Assembly (NCBI GenBank): GCA_023242925.1
Contig: CP096134.1
Coordinates: 3,491,501-3,555,500, forward strand
Source: Hyphomonadaceae bacterium JAD_PAG50586_4
Lineage (GTDB): Bacteria; Pseudomonadota; Alphaproteobacteria; Caulobacterales; Aquidulcibacteraceae
Direction: 5' to 3'
Length of the DNA: 64,000 nucleotides
A model generated the notes under the pieces. The model ran no database searches and was not told where the DNA came from. It saw only the letters and a program-made list of their open reading frames with translations. A program made the position numbers and the translations under genes. Positions within the stretch are counted from its first letter, which is position 1. Every line of letters starts with the position of its first letter. Below, piece by piece: positions 37,056 through 45,507 of the stretch.

Positions 37056-37901
37056 GTGAACACGTTCTTAACAGACAGCGCAGCCGCTTTGTGGGCGGCG
37101 TCGAGCGGGCTGATTGCGCCCGCGATTGTGTTTGCACTGATTGCGCTAATCGTGCGCGGCGTCGCCGCCTTCAAGGTTGCGCGTGAGGCGGCGCACGAGG
37201 TGCGCTTCAACATTGCGCTTTTCGTCTTCGACATCGTGTTCGTGACGCCGTTGATCGTGCTGGCAATCAACGCCGTGCATCTCGCGCTGCAAAGCAATCA
37301 GCTCATTTTGCCGCTGGCGCAGACGTGGGCGGCCCTGCCCGCCGCGCTCGTTCTGCTGATCGCGATCTTCCTCGGCGATTTCGTCGCCTATTGGCGCCAC
37401 CGTCTCGAACACACCGATGCGCTCTGGCCCAGCCACGTCATGCACCACAGCGATACGGCGATGACCTGGACGACAGGCCTGCGCTTTCATCCCATCAATC
37501 GCCTCACCACCTCGCTCTTTGACACGACCGTCCTGGCGCTGCTCGGCTTCCCAACCTGGGTGCTGGTGCTGAACAATCTTGTGCGCCACCACTACGGCCT
37601 CTTCATCCACATGGACCTGCCTTGGACCTACGGCCCGCTCGGCCGCGTCTTCGTTTCACCGGCCATGCACCGCTGGCACCATATGCGCGACGCCAACGGC
37701 GCCGGCGTCAACTTCGCCACCGTGTTTTCGGTCTTCGACCAAGCGTTCGCCACCTTCCACGTGCCCGGCCCCTGCAACGTCCCGCTTGGCGTCCGAGACA
37801 GTGTCGGCCCCGGCCTGCTCGCTCAATTGCTCTGGCCGCTCAGGGTGGTTTGGCGCACGCTCGCGCCCGCGCGCCGGGTCGCAACCAGCAATCGGGACTA
37901 A
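37056..37901 (+). CDS. Sterol desaturase/fatty acid hydroxylase family membrane protein
   Basis: 281 aa di-iron membrane enzyme. The His-cluster motifs are all present: HRLEH (about 114-118), HVMHHS (about 127-132), HHYGLFIH (about 178-185) and HRWHHMR (about 206-212), set between about four membrane helices. GTG start, 16 nt after the PhzF stop. Family members hydroxylate or desaturate sterols, fatty acids, carotenoids or alkylglycerols; the substrate is not identifiable. It is followed after 46 bp by a Rieske oxygenase, which might act on the same compound, but this is inference. Confidence 0.9.
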   Translation: MNTFLTDSAAALWAASSGLIAPAIVFALIALIVRGVAAFKVAREAAHEVRFNIALFVFDIVFVTPLIVLAINAVHLALQSNQLILPLAQTWAALPAALVLLIAIFLGDFVAYWRHRLEHTDALWPSHVMHHSDTAMTWTTGLRFHPINRLTTSLFDTTVLALLGFPTWVLVLNNLVRHHYGLFIHMDLPWTYGPLGRVFVSPAMHRWHHMRDANGAGVNFATVFSVFDQAFATFHVPGPCNVPLGVRDSVGPGLLAQLLWPLRVVWRTLAPARRVATSNRD

Positions 37902-37947
37902 CGCGCCCCGCCTTTGTGCTTTGCGCGACTGGCGCTAGCATGCGCGC

Positions 37948-39060
37948 ATGCTGACCCCGATGTCCCTGCCTGCTTGGCTCTATACCGACCCGCGCTTCTT
38001 TGAATTGGAGCGCGAGAAGGTCTTCCGCCAAGCGTGGCACATTATGGGCCACATCAACGACGCGCCAAACGCCGGCGATTATCTCACGCTCGACGTGCTT
38101 GGCGAACGCGTCGTCACCGTGCGCGGTGAGGACGGCAAGCTGCGCAGCTTCCACAATGTCTGCCGCCACCGCGCCGGCACAATCGCCACCGAAGCGCGCG
38201 GCGCGTGCGGCCATCGCCTCGTTTGCCCGTATCACGCCTGGAGCTACAAGCTCGACGGCAGCTTCGCCGGCGCGCCAAAATGGCAGGGCTTCGATGGGCT
38301 CGATGCCAAAGAACTCGGCCTCAAGCCCGTCGATCAAGAGATCGCATTCGGCTTCATTTTCGTGCGCTTCGCGCAGGGCCTGCCCAGCGTCGCCGAGATG
38401 ATGGCGCCATATGCGGATGAGCTCGCCGCGTTCGAGCTGGAAAAACTCGTCCCCAACGGCCGCGTCACGCTGCGGCCGCGCCCGGTGAATTGGAAAAATG
38501 TCGGCGACAATTATTCCGACGGCATGCACATCCCCGTCGCGCACCCTGGCCTCTCACGCCTGCTCGCGGGCACCTACAAGATCGAAGCCAAGCCCTGGAT
38601 CGATAAGATGTGGGGCCACATTACCGAGACGCCCTCGAACCATTGGCCCGAACGCCAATATCAAAAGCTGCTCGGCACGTTCGATCACATCCCGGAAGAC
38701 CGCCGCCGCTTGTGGACCTATTACAAACTCTGGCCCAACGTCGCCTTCGACATTTACCCAGACCAGGTCGATTTCATGCAATTCATCCCGGTCTCGGCCA
38801 CCCAGACCATGATCCGCGAAATCGCCTACGTGCATCCGGATGCGAGCCGCGAAATGAATGCAGCGCGCTATCTGAATTGGCGCATCAATCGCCAAGTGAA
38901 CGCCGAAGACACCGTGCTGATCGAAGGCGTGCAGCAAGGCATGGAAAGCTCCAGCTACACGACGGGGCCGCTCTCCGAGAGCGAGGTCTGCCTCATCTCG
39001 TTCGGCAACCGCATGCGCGCCCTAATCCCAGAGGCAAACCTGGAAACCGCGCCGCACTAA
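37948..39060 (+). CDS. Rieske non-heme iron oxygenase, alpha subunit
   Basis: 370 aa ring-hydroxylating-oxygenase-type protein. The Rieske [2Fe-2S] ligands are C72-x-H74 (CRHRAG) and C93-xx-H96 (CPYHAWSY). The mononuclear iron motif is in NVGDNYSDGMHIPVAHPG (His194, His199 and a nearby Asp). It needs a ferredoxin/reductase, and none is adjacent. The substrate could be aromatic, a quaternary amine or a sterol-like compound; the sequence does not decide. Start ATG 37948 (a second ATG follows at 37960). Confidence 0.88.
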   Translation: MLTPMSLPAWLYTDPRFFELEREKVFRQAWHIMGHINDAPNAGDYLTLDVLGERVVTVRGEDGKLRSFHNVCRHRAGTIATEARGACGHRLVCPYHAWSYKLDGSFAGAPKWQGFDGLDAKELGLKPVDQEIAFGFIFVRFAQGLPSVAEMMAPYADELAAFELEKLVPNGRVTLRPRPVNWKNVGDNYSDGMHIPVAHPGLSRLLAGTYKIEAKPWIDKMWGHITETPSNHWPERQYQKLLGTFDHIPEDRRRLWTYYKLWPNVAFDIYPDQVDFMQFIPVSATQTMIREIAYVHPDASREMNAARYLNWRINRQVNAEDTVLIEGVQQGMESSSYTTGPLSESEVCLISFGNRMRALIPEANLETAPH

Positions 39061-39125
39061 TCGGTGAAACTTAGAAGCGCCGGGCCAAACGGTCCAGCGT
39101 CGCTTCACCAGCCTTGTCGCGCGCG

Positions 39126-39311
39126 TTAGAGCGCGTATTGCGGCGGGCCGAACGCGGCCAACGCCTTATCCTCTTCCTGCGCCAGTTCGAACGACGAGCA
39201 GCAACGCGCGCAAAACGCGACGTCGCCGACGATTGTACGAAACGTGGAGCGCCGACGCTGCAACGGCGTCGAACAGGTTGGGCAAGGCTCGCCAATTTTC
39301 TTTCCGAGCAT
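39126..39311 (-). CDS. Small four-cysteine zinc-ribbon protein
   Basis: 61 aa, starting MLGKKIGEPCPTC. Two Cys pairs, CPTC (about 10-13) and CARC (about 34-37, followed by one more Cys), form a likely zinc ribbon. GGAG lies about 6 nt upstream of ATG 39311, which argues for a real small gene. The open frame extends to 39374 without support. Function unknown. Between it and the MmcQ-like gene (39312-39500) I see nothing assignable. Confidence 0.55.
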   Translation of the reverse strand: MLGKKIGEPCPTCSTPLQRRRSTFRTIVGDVAFCARCCSSFELAQEEDKALAAFGPPQYAL

Positions 39312-39500
39312 TGGACTCTCCAAGCAACGAAAGGCTGCGCTTGATTGCTGAACAAAACCTTTCAGCACGTTCACATGACCTCAACGCAAGAGATGCGGGC
39401 CGGCTCCACGCCAGATGTGTTCACACGCCGAATTGATAGGCCCCGCAGCCACGCCAAAGGCTGCGCTGCTTTGCGCCGATCGCAAACTCTATCGAATGGC

Positions 39501-39851
39501 CTAGCTGCGCTTTGGCGCGCGCTGTGGCTTCTTTGGCGTAGGCTTTGCCAAGACGTGGGCAGCTTTGAGCGCGGAAAGGAAAGTCGCTTCGTCCGCGGCT
39601 TTCAGGTCACACACGGTGATTCCCATCCGCCCCCAGCCGCCGCTCATGACCGAGAACACGTCCGGCGCCTGCTCGCAGAAGAATTCCTGCGTGGCCACAT
39701 CGAACATGAGATTCACGCTCTGGCTGTCCGGCGGCACGGTGGCGAAAATCTTGCGCGTGGTGCGAAACGCCGGCCGATCCACATGCACCACCTCGCTCGC
39801 GCCTTCGAGGGCAAGCGCTAATGTACGGACCCGCGCTTTGGTGATCGCCAT
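39501..39851 (-). CDS. MmcQ/YjbR family protein
   Basis: 116 aa with a YjbR/MmcQ double-wing DNA-binding-like fold. Visible motifs are ALALEGASEVVHVDRPAFR (N-terminal), KIFATVPPD (about 34-42) and AVLAKPTPKK-type basic C-terminus with a Lys/Arg-rich tail that could contact nucleic acid. The family has no firm biological role. Start at ATG 39851. Confidence 0.85.
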   Translation of the reverse strand: MAITKARVRTLALALEGASEVVHVDRPAFRTTRKIFATVPPDSQSVNLMFDVATQEFFCEQAPDVFSVMSGGWGRMGITVCDLKAADEATFLSALKAAHVLAKPTPKKPQRAPKRS

Positions 39852-39885
39852 GTCGACAGCGTGCCACGCCGGCGCGCCACGTCAA

Positions 39886-40323
39886 TCAATTCGCGGCTGG
39901 CGCGGCCACCACCACGCCACGCCGCCATTCCTCACGCCGCGCCGCGACCTCGGCGCTTACGTTCACGCCTGGCTGGCAGGTATAGCTGATCTCGCGCATC
40001 TGATCGGCGCCCGTCACTTCCGTGGCGCCGCAGCCAATCTGGTTAAGCACCGCGTTCGCGGCCGCGCCCCATATCAAAATCCCCGGCGATTGATCGGCCG
40101 CACGCACCGTCATGTTCTGCGCGATCATCTGGCCAAGCGGGCGCGGCTCGCCGCGCTGCACCAGCACCGTGGGCTGGCGCTCGTGAAACCATATTTGATA
40201 CCGCTCGCGCCCGACCATCACATCGGCATCCGACCAGCCGGCAGGATACGTGAGCAGATTTTGTGTCGAGGCGCAGCCGCTCACCGCCAGCGCCACAGCC
40301 ACGAACAAAAATCGAAAACGCAT
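39886..40323 (-). CDS. Hypothetical lipoprotein
   Basis: 145 aa. From ATG 40323 the protein begins MRFRFLFVAVALAVSGC, a lipoprotein signal peptide with lipobox VSGC; the mature protein has two further Cys (IGCGATE and YTCQPG) that could form a disulfide. No family recognised. The open frame upstream to 40413 is unsupported. It is divergent from the XRE regulator over 269 bp, a gap in which I see no confident element. Confidence 0.7.
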   Translation of the reverse strand: MRFRFLFVAVALAVSGCASTQNLLTYPAGWSDADVMVGRERYQIWFHERQPTVLVQRGEPRPLGQMIAQNMTVRAADQSPGILIWGAAANAVLNQIGCGATEVTGADQMREISYTCQPGVNVSAEVAARREEWRRGVVVAAPAAN

Positions 40324-40592
40324 GCTTGTGTCCCACAATCTAACGCTCGCCACCCTACAAGCGAACGTGCGCCTCACGAGGCGATGCAATGACGAAAAAG
40401 TGGCGCGCGCCATTCACCAAATCGCCGGCGCCATTTCGGGGCGAAACTCACCTCACGCGCGCAATGGGGCGTGGTTGAGCGCGCGTAAACGTGCCGCACA
40501 GCCCCCATCAGTGGTGGCATGTTCCCTGCTCTTCCCCTTTCGCACAACAGGCGGGCCCAATGGGGGAACCGCCGCGAATAAGGGCGCTACTT

Positions 40593-40997
40593 ATGGCTAA
40601 CGCCATTGACCTCCATGTCGGCAAGCGGCTTCGTCGCCGTCGCCGGCTTCTGGGCCTCACCCAACAACAATTGGCTGAGTCCATTGGCATCCGCTTTCAG
40701 CAGATCCAAAAATACGAATGCGGCGCCAACCGCGTCACCGCGAGCCGTCTTTACGAACTCGCCGTCGCGCTGAATGTGCCGGTAAATTACTTCTTTGAAG
40801 GCCTGCAAGCCGCCCCCGCCGTCGCAGGCGCTCCGGGCGCACCTGCCAACGATCGCGATCTGATCGCGGCCGATGTGCTCTCGCAGAAGGAAACGCTGGA
40901 ATTGATCCGCGCTTATTACAAGCTTGGTGAACGTCCGCGTCGCCGCCTGCTCGACCTCGCGAAGGCCCTGCAAGACGAAACCACCGACGCGGCCTAA
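40593..40997 (+). CDS. XRE-family transcriptional regulator (PraR-like)
   Basis: 134 aa with an N-terminal helix-turn-helix (about 10-66): LTQQQLAESIGIRFQQIQKYE, then RVTASRLYELAVALNVPVNYFF. The C-terminal part is helical (LELIRAYYKLGERPRRRLLDL). This layout matches the short XRE regulators of alphaproteobacteria such as PraR/PhrR, which control stress and surface traits. ATG 40593 with AAGGGCG upstream. Ends before an intrinsic terminator. Targets unknown. Confidence 0.88.
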   Translation: MANAIDLHVGKRLRRRRRLLGLTQQQLAESIGIRFQQIQKYECGANRVTASRLYELAVALNVPVNYFFEGLQAAPAVAGAPGAPANDRDLIAADVLSQKETLELIRAYYKLGERPRRRLLDLAKALQDETTDAA

Positions 40998-41025
40998 TCG
41001 CTGCGCTGGTTTGGGTTAAGGGAAT

Positions 41026-41053
41026 CGGGCTCGCCTATGGCGGGCCCGTTTTC
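41026..41053 (+). terminator. Intrinsic terminator after the XRE regulator
   Basis: CGGGCTCGCC (41026-41035), a loop of TAT... and GGCGGGCCCG pair over about 10 bp with one G-T pair, followed by TTTTCG. It lies 29 nt after the regulator stop and 20 nt before hisN, separating the two units. Confidence 0.85.
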
Positions 41054-41073
41054 GTTGTGCTCAAAGGTGAGCA

Positions 41074-41862
41074 ATGGCCGCGCACGACATCCCCCGCCTC
41101 CTCGCCTTCGCCGACACATTGGCCGATGCCGCGCGCAGCGCGATCCTACCCTTCTTCCGCAACGCGCATACGATCGACCACAAAGGCGGCGACCGCTTCG
41201 ATCCCGTCACCGACGCCGACAAAGCCGCCGAAGCCGCCATGCGCACGCTGATCGAGCGCGAATTTCCAGATCACGCCATCCTTGGCGAAGAATATGGCGC
41301 GCGCGCCAGCGCCAGCGGCTACCAATGGGTGCTCGACCCAATCGACGGCACGCGCGCCTTCATCTCTGGGCTTACGAGCTGGGGCGTGCTCATCGGCCTC
41401 TATCACGAAGGCCGCCCGCTGATCGGCATCATGGATCAGCCCTATCTCGACGAGCGCTATCGCGGTTGGAACGATGGCGCCAACGCCACCACGCGCGGGC
41501 AAACCCAAACGATCAAAACCCGCCCTTGCGCCAGCCTCGCCCAAGCGCTCGCCTCCACTACCGATCCTTATCTCTTCCAGGGCGCTGAAGCCGAGGCCTT
41601 CGCGCGTGTGCGCGAAGCCGTAAAGCTCACGCGCTACGGTTATGATTGCTACGCCTATTCCATGATCGCGGCTGGCTACCTCGATTGCATCGTCGAGAGC
41701 GGTTTGAAGCCGTTCGACATCGCAGCGCTCATCCCGATCATTCGTGGGGCCGGCGGCGATGTCGTGTCCTGGAGCGGCGGCGATGCGGCCCAAGGCGGCC
41801 AAGTGCTGGCGGTGGGTGACGTCGCGCTGAAGCCTGCCCTATTGGAAATGCTAGGCGTCTAA
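41074..41862 (+). CDS. hisN: Histidinol-phosphatase (inositol monophosphatase type)
   Basis: 262 aa IMPase-superfamily phosphatase closest to HisN of actinobacteria and alphaproteobacteria. Metal-binding motifs: LGEEYG (Glu pair, about 69-74), WVLDPIDGTRAFISG (about 86-100) and DIAALIPIIRGAGG (about 212-225). HisN dephosphorylates histidinol phosphate, the penultimate stage of histidine synthesis. It differs from the second IMPase-like gene at 15.2 kb in having the RAFISG extension typical of HisN. AGGTGAG precedes the ATG. Confidence 0.85.
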   Translation: MAAHDIPRLLAFADTLADAARSAILPFFRNAHTIDHKGGDRFDPVTDADKAAEAAMRTLIEREFPDHAILGEEYGARASASGYQWVLDPIDGTRAFISGLTSWGVLIGLYHEGRPLIGIMDQPYLDERYRGWNDGANATTRGQTQTIKTRPCASLAQALASTTDPYLFQGAEAEAFARVREAVKLTRYGYDCYAYSMIAAGYLDCIVESGLKPFDIAALIPIIRGAGGDVVSWSGGDAAQGGQVLAVGDVALKPALLEMLGV

Positions 41863-41949
41863 CGCCCGGGCGGCGCCCCAACGGCACGGATGCGCCGCCG
41901 ATAGCTTCGTACTAGGCTCCCGCAAAACAGAACAAACGGGAGCAAGCGC

Positions 41950-43410
41950 ATGCGCGTAGCGATCATCGGCGCGGGACTCGGCGGATTGTGCGCTGCGATC
42001 CAGCTGAAGCAGGCCGGCTACACTGATATCACCATCCTGGAAAAATCGGATGGCGTTGGCGGCACCTGGCGCGACAACCAATACCCCGGCTGCGCCTGCG
42101 ACGTGCCGGTAGCACTCTATCAATTCTCCTTCGCGCCCACGCCCAAGTGGAGCCACCTCTACGCGCGCGGCCCGGAAATTCGCGAATACGCCAACGATCT
42201 CTGCGACTGGTTCCAACTCCACCCACACCTGAAGCTCAATGAAGAGCCAATCAAAGCCGTGTGGGACGAGGCGAAATCATCCTGGACGCTGACCACCCGC
42301 GCCGGCGCCACGTACCAAGCAGATGTCATCGTCTCCGCGCTCGGCCAACTCAATCGCCCACAATGGCCGGACATTCCAGGTCGCGATACGTTCAAAGGCG
42401 CCTCGATGCATTCGGCGCGCTGGGATCAAAGCGTGAGCCTCAAAGGCAAGCGCGTGCTCTGCATCGGCTCCGCCGCCAGCGCCGTGCAGCTCATTCCAGA
42501 AGTGGCGAAGCAAGCCGCGCACCTCACCGTGTTTCAGCGCACGGCGAATTGGTGCATCCCGCGCCTCGATCAGGCCATCACCGACGAAGACAAAGCACTG
42601 ATGATGACGGACATGGCGGCCGCCATGCAGCTCGGCGCCATGACGCGCGAATTGATCTACCAACGCGCCGACCACTTCTTCTGGCAAGCCTTCGCCTGGA
42701 CGCCCGAAGGTCGCGCAGCCCTCACCCGACAATCGCTCGATCACCTCGCAGCCCAAGTACCGGATGAAGAATTGCGTAAGAAGCTGACGCCGGATTACCC
42801 GATCGGCTGCAAGCGCGTGCTGATCGTCGATGACTTCTACCCCGCGCTCATGCGCGACAACGTCTCTCTCGTCACCGAGCGCATCGATCGCATCAGCGAG
42901 AACGGCGTCGTCACCAAAGATGGAATCACCCACGAAGGCGACGTCATCATCTATTCCACCGGCTTTGAGACCACCGATTGGCACTGGTCGGTCGACATGT
43001 ATGGCCGCGACGGCTTGCATCTCAGCGAAGCCTGGAAGGACGGTCCGCACGCCTATCTCGGCCTGCTCACTGCCGGCTTCCCCAATATGTTCATGCTCTA
43101 CGGCCCCAACACCAACCTTGCGCACAATTCGATCACCTTCATGATCGAGCGCCAGGTCGAGTACATCGTAAAAACGCTCGCCGCCGCGCGCACGCAAAAT
43201 GCCCGCAGCGTCGCTGTGCGCGAAGACGTGCAAGCGCGCTTCAACGCAACGCTACAAGATCAGCTGGCGAAAACCGTCTGGGCCGATCCGCACTGCGCGT
43301 CGTGGTACAAAAACGCCGCCGGTCGCATCACACAGAACTGGGGCTCACACACGAGGGACTACGCGAAGGCGACGGCCGAGCCCGTGCTGGCGGATTTGGA
43401 GCTGCGCTAA
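41950..43410 (+). CDS. FAD-dependent monooxygenase (Baeyer-Villiger/flavin monooxygenase type)
   Basis: 486 aa flavoprotein. FAD Rossmann GAGLGG (7-12), the GGTWRDNQYPGCACD motif that marks Baeyer-Villiger and related class B monooxygenases (about 38-52), a fingerprint-like FKGASMHSARWD (about 149-160), and the NADPH Rossmann GSAASAVQ (about 174-181). It inserts or adds oxygen to a ketone or heteroatom using NADPH and oxygen; substrate unknown. GGGAG lies 7 nt before the ATG. It convergently overlaps the FrnE-like gene by exactly 4 nt. Confidence 0.88.
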   Translation: MRVAIIGAGLGGLCAAIQLKQAGYTDITILEKSDGVGGTWRDNQYPGCACDVPVALYQFSFAPTPKWSHLYARGPEIREYANDLCDWFQLHPHLKLNEEPIKAVWDEAKSSWTLTTRAGATYQADVIVSALGQLNRPQWPDIPGRDTFKGASMHSARWDQSVSLKGKRVLCIGSAASAVQLIPEVAKQAAHLTVFQRTANWCIPRLDQAITDEDKALMMTDMAAAMQLGAMTRELIYQRADHFFWQAFAWTPEGRAALTRQSLDHLAAQVPDEELRKKLTPDYPIGCKRVLIVDDFYPALMRDNVSLVTERIDRISENGVVTKDGITHEGDVIIYSTGFETTDWHWSVDMYGRDGLHLSEAWKDGPHAYLGLLTAGFPNMFMLYGPNTNLAHNSITFMIERQVEYIVKTLAAARTQNARSVAVREDVQARFNATLQDQLAKTVWADPHCASWYKNAAGRITQNWGSHTRDYAKATAEPVLADLELR

Positions 43411-44069
43411 CCTGCTTGCCGCGCAGTGCCCGCCACGATCTCGCGGATCGCTTGTTCGAACAGGTGCGGCGGCTGGCCGCCTTGGATCAGCCAGCGCTCA
43501 TTGAAGATCACGGATGGCACGGCCTGAATGCCATTGCGGCGCCAATGGTCTTCCTCGGCGCGCACTTCGGCCGCGAATTCATCCGACGCCAAAATCGCCC
43601 GCGCGCGTGCGGCGTCGAGCCCCGCTTCGGCCGCGGCATCAGCCAGCGCATCGGGATCGTTCGTCGGCCGTTGATCGGTGAAGTTCGATTTGAACAAAGC
43701 TTCCTTCAACCCGAGCTGCTTGCCTTCAAGCCCCGCCCAATGCAGCAGCCGGTGCGCGTCGAACGTATTCCAGATGCGGCTCTCGGGCCCGTAATTGAAG
43801 GTGAAGCCCAGCTGCGCGCCGCTATCCTTGATCGCCTGACGCGACGCCGCCGAGCGCTCAGGCGACGCGCCGTACTTCTTTTGAATGTGCTCGGCCGTGT
43901 TCTCGCCCTCCGGCGCCATGTCCGGATTGAGCTCGAACGGCTGAAAGTGGAACTCCGCCTTCACCTCATCGCCCACCGCCGCCAGCGCCTGTTGCAGCGA
44001 GCGCAAGCCCACCACGCACCACGGACAGGCGACGTCTGAGATGAAGTCGATGCGAAGGGTTTGGGTCAT
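43407..44069 (-). CDS. DsbA-family (FrnE-like) thioredoxin-fold oxidoreductase
   Basis: 220 aa cytosolic DsbA/FrnE-like protein. CPWC (residues 15-18) is the redox motif following IDFISDVA. A helical insert precedes the cis-Pro region GIQAVPSVIFNERW. No signal peptide. Its ATG overlaps the aguB stop (TAATG), so it is coupled to the agmatine operon. FrnE relatives are disulfide isomerases or reductases linked to oxidative stress; the connection with polyamine synthesis is unexplained. The 3' end overlaps the monooxygenase gene by 4 nt. Confidence 0.88.
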   Translation of the reverse strand: MTQTLRIDFISDVACPWCVVGLRSLQQALAAVGDEVKAEFHFQPFELNPDMAPEGENTAEHIQKKYGASPERSAASRQAIKDSGAQLGFTFNYGPESRIWNTFDAHRLLHWAGLEGKQLGLKEALFKSNFTDQRPTNDPDALADAAAEAGLDAARARAILASDEFAAEVRAEEDHWRRNGIQAVPSVIFNERWLIQGGQPPHLFEQAIREIVAGTARQAG

Positions 44070-44905
44070 TAGCGATAAAACTCCGTCCGCCGATCCCGGA
44101 AGAAACCCCAGGCTGCACGATGGCGGTCCAGGAAATCGAGATCGAATTCATGCACCAGCACGCCTTCGTCTCCGCGCTCGAAGCTTTGCACCAGATCGCC
44201 GCGATGATCGGCGATGAAGCTCGAGCCGTAGAATTTCTGCCCGCTCGCTTCGGTTCCGATGCGATTGCTCGCCACCACCGGGATCACGTTCGACACCGCG
44301 TGTCCCTGCATCGCGCGCCGCCACGGATCGCGCGTGTCGAGCGAGCTATCGTGCGGCTCGCTGCCGATCGCTGTTGGATAGAACAACACTTCCGCGCCTT
44401 GGATCGCCATCGCGCGCGCGCATTCGGGAAACCATTGGTCCCAGCAAATGCCGACGCCAATGCGACCGAACGCGGTGTCCCAAACTTTGAAGCCGGTATC
44501 GCCGGGGCGAAAATAATATTTCTCCTGATAGCCGGGGCCGTCAGGAATGTGGCTCTTGCGATAAACGCCAAGCTGTTTGCCGTCCGCATCGAGGATGACG
44601 ATCGAATTGTAATATTGCGGCCCGGCGCGCTCGAAGATCGAGACCGGCACGACGACGCCCAGTTCCTTCGCCACCGGGGCCATCGCTCGCACGCAAGGAT
44701 GGGTCGCCGCCTCATGTGCCGTCGCGAACCATTTCTCTTCCTGCGTCGTGCAGAAATAAGGCCCCTGATAGAGCTCCGACGGCAAGATCACCTGCGCGCC
44801 CTTGCCCGCCGCTTCGCGCACGAAGCGTTCGGTCTTTTCGATATTGGCTTTCAGGTCTTCGCCGTAGCTGGTTTGGATCGCGGCGACTTTAATTGTGCGT
44901 GGCAT
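44069..44905 (-). CDS. aguB: N-carbamoylputrescine amidase
   Basis: 278 aa nitrilase-superfamily amidase. The catalytic triad is visible: Glu in ILPSELYQGPYF, Lys in YRKSHIPDGPG and Cys in GICWDQWFPE. It hydrolyses N-carbamoylputrescine to putrescine, CO2 and ammonia, the step after agmatine deiminase, which is two genes upstream in the same operon. ATG 44905 overlaps the stop of the isomerase gene (TAATG), fixing the start; the longer frame to 44929 is not needed. Confidence 0.95.
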   Translation of the reverse strand: MPRTIKVAAIQTSYGEDLKANIEKTERFVREAAGKGAQVILPSELYQGPYFCTTQEEKWFATAHEAATHPCVRAMAPVAKELGVVVPVSIFERAGPQYYNSIVILDADGKQLGVYRKSHIPDGPGYQEKYYFRPGDTGFKVWDTAFGRIGVGICWDQWFPECARAMAIQGAEVLFYPTAIGSEPHDSSLDTRDPWRRAMQGHAVSNVIPVVASNRIGTEASGQKFYGSSFIADHRGDLVQSFERGDEGVLVHEFDLDFLDRHRAAWGFFRDRRTEFYR

Positions 44906-45507
44906 TACAAATGTCCCTGAACCGCCCAATCGAGCGCGGCTTCCAAGCGGTCATTGCCCCAGAACAATTCCTTATCGGCGGTGACGAATGTCGGCGCGCC
45001 GAAAATGCCAAGCGCTTGCGCTTCCTCGGTCGACGCACGCAAAGCCGTTTTCACCTCGTCGCCCTGCGCGAGCTCCACCATCGCGGTGTCGAGGCCGGCG
45101 CGGCGCAAAGCTTCCGCCGCCGTCAACGGGTCCGAAATGGTGCGGCCTTCGCCGAATTCAAGTTGATACACGGCTTGCGCAAAGCGTGCGCGCAGCGGGC
45201 CTTCGAGTGCGGCCGCAATGCGCGCGCAAAGCAAGCCATTCTGCGGAAACGGATTCGGCATCGTGAACGGCAAATCGAGCGCAGCACACGTACGCTCCAG
45301 ATCGCGCACCATGTATTTGCCCTTGGTCGGGTAGATGTTGAACGGCGAATCCTGCCAGCCCTGCGAGGCGAACACCGGCCCCAGCAAGAACGGACGCCAC
45401 TCGACGACAACGCCGCGCGCCTTCGCCGCCGCCTCGATCCGCATCGCCGCAGGGTACGAATAGGTCGAGGCAAACTCGAACCAGAATTGAATCACAGCGG
45501 TGCTCAT
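44905..45507 (-). CDS. 2-Hydroxychromene-2-carboxylate isomerase family protein
   Basis: 200 aa DsbA-fold, kappa-class GST-like protein. FWFEFASTYSYPAA at the start carries the catalytic Ser of HCCA isomerases in place of CxxC; WRPFLLGPVFASQG and GIFGAPTFVTADKELFWGNDRL (cis-Pro region) follow. In naphthalene catabolism HCCA isomerase is glutathione dependent, but no naphthalene genes are here. It is sandwiched between aguA and aguB with overlaps at both ends (ATGA and TAATG), so its job may relate to polyamine or glutathione chemistry. That link is inference. Confidence 0.88.
   Translation of the reverse strand: MSTAVIQFWFEFASTYSYPAAMRIEAAAKARGVVVEWRPFLLGPVFASQGWQDSPFNIYPTKGKYMVRDLERTCAALDLPFTMPNPFPQNGLLCARIAAALEGPLRARFAQAVYQLEFGEGRTISDPLTAAEALRRAGLDTAMVELAQGDEVKTALRASTEEAQALGIFGAPTFVTADKELFWGNDRLEAALDWAVQGHL

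Noticed and set aside
44905..45507. Naphthalene degradation locus based on the HCCA-isomerase-like gene
   Set aside because: No ring-cleavage or dioxygenase partners lie beside it; the gene is tightly embedded in the agmatine operon.
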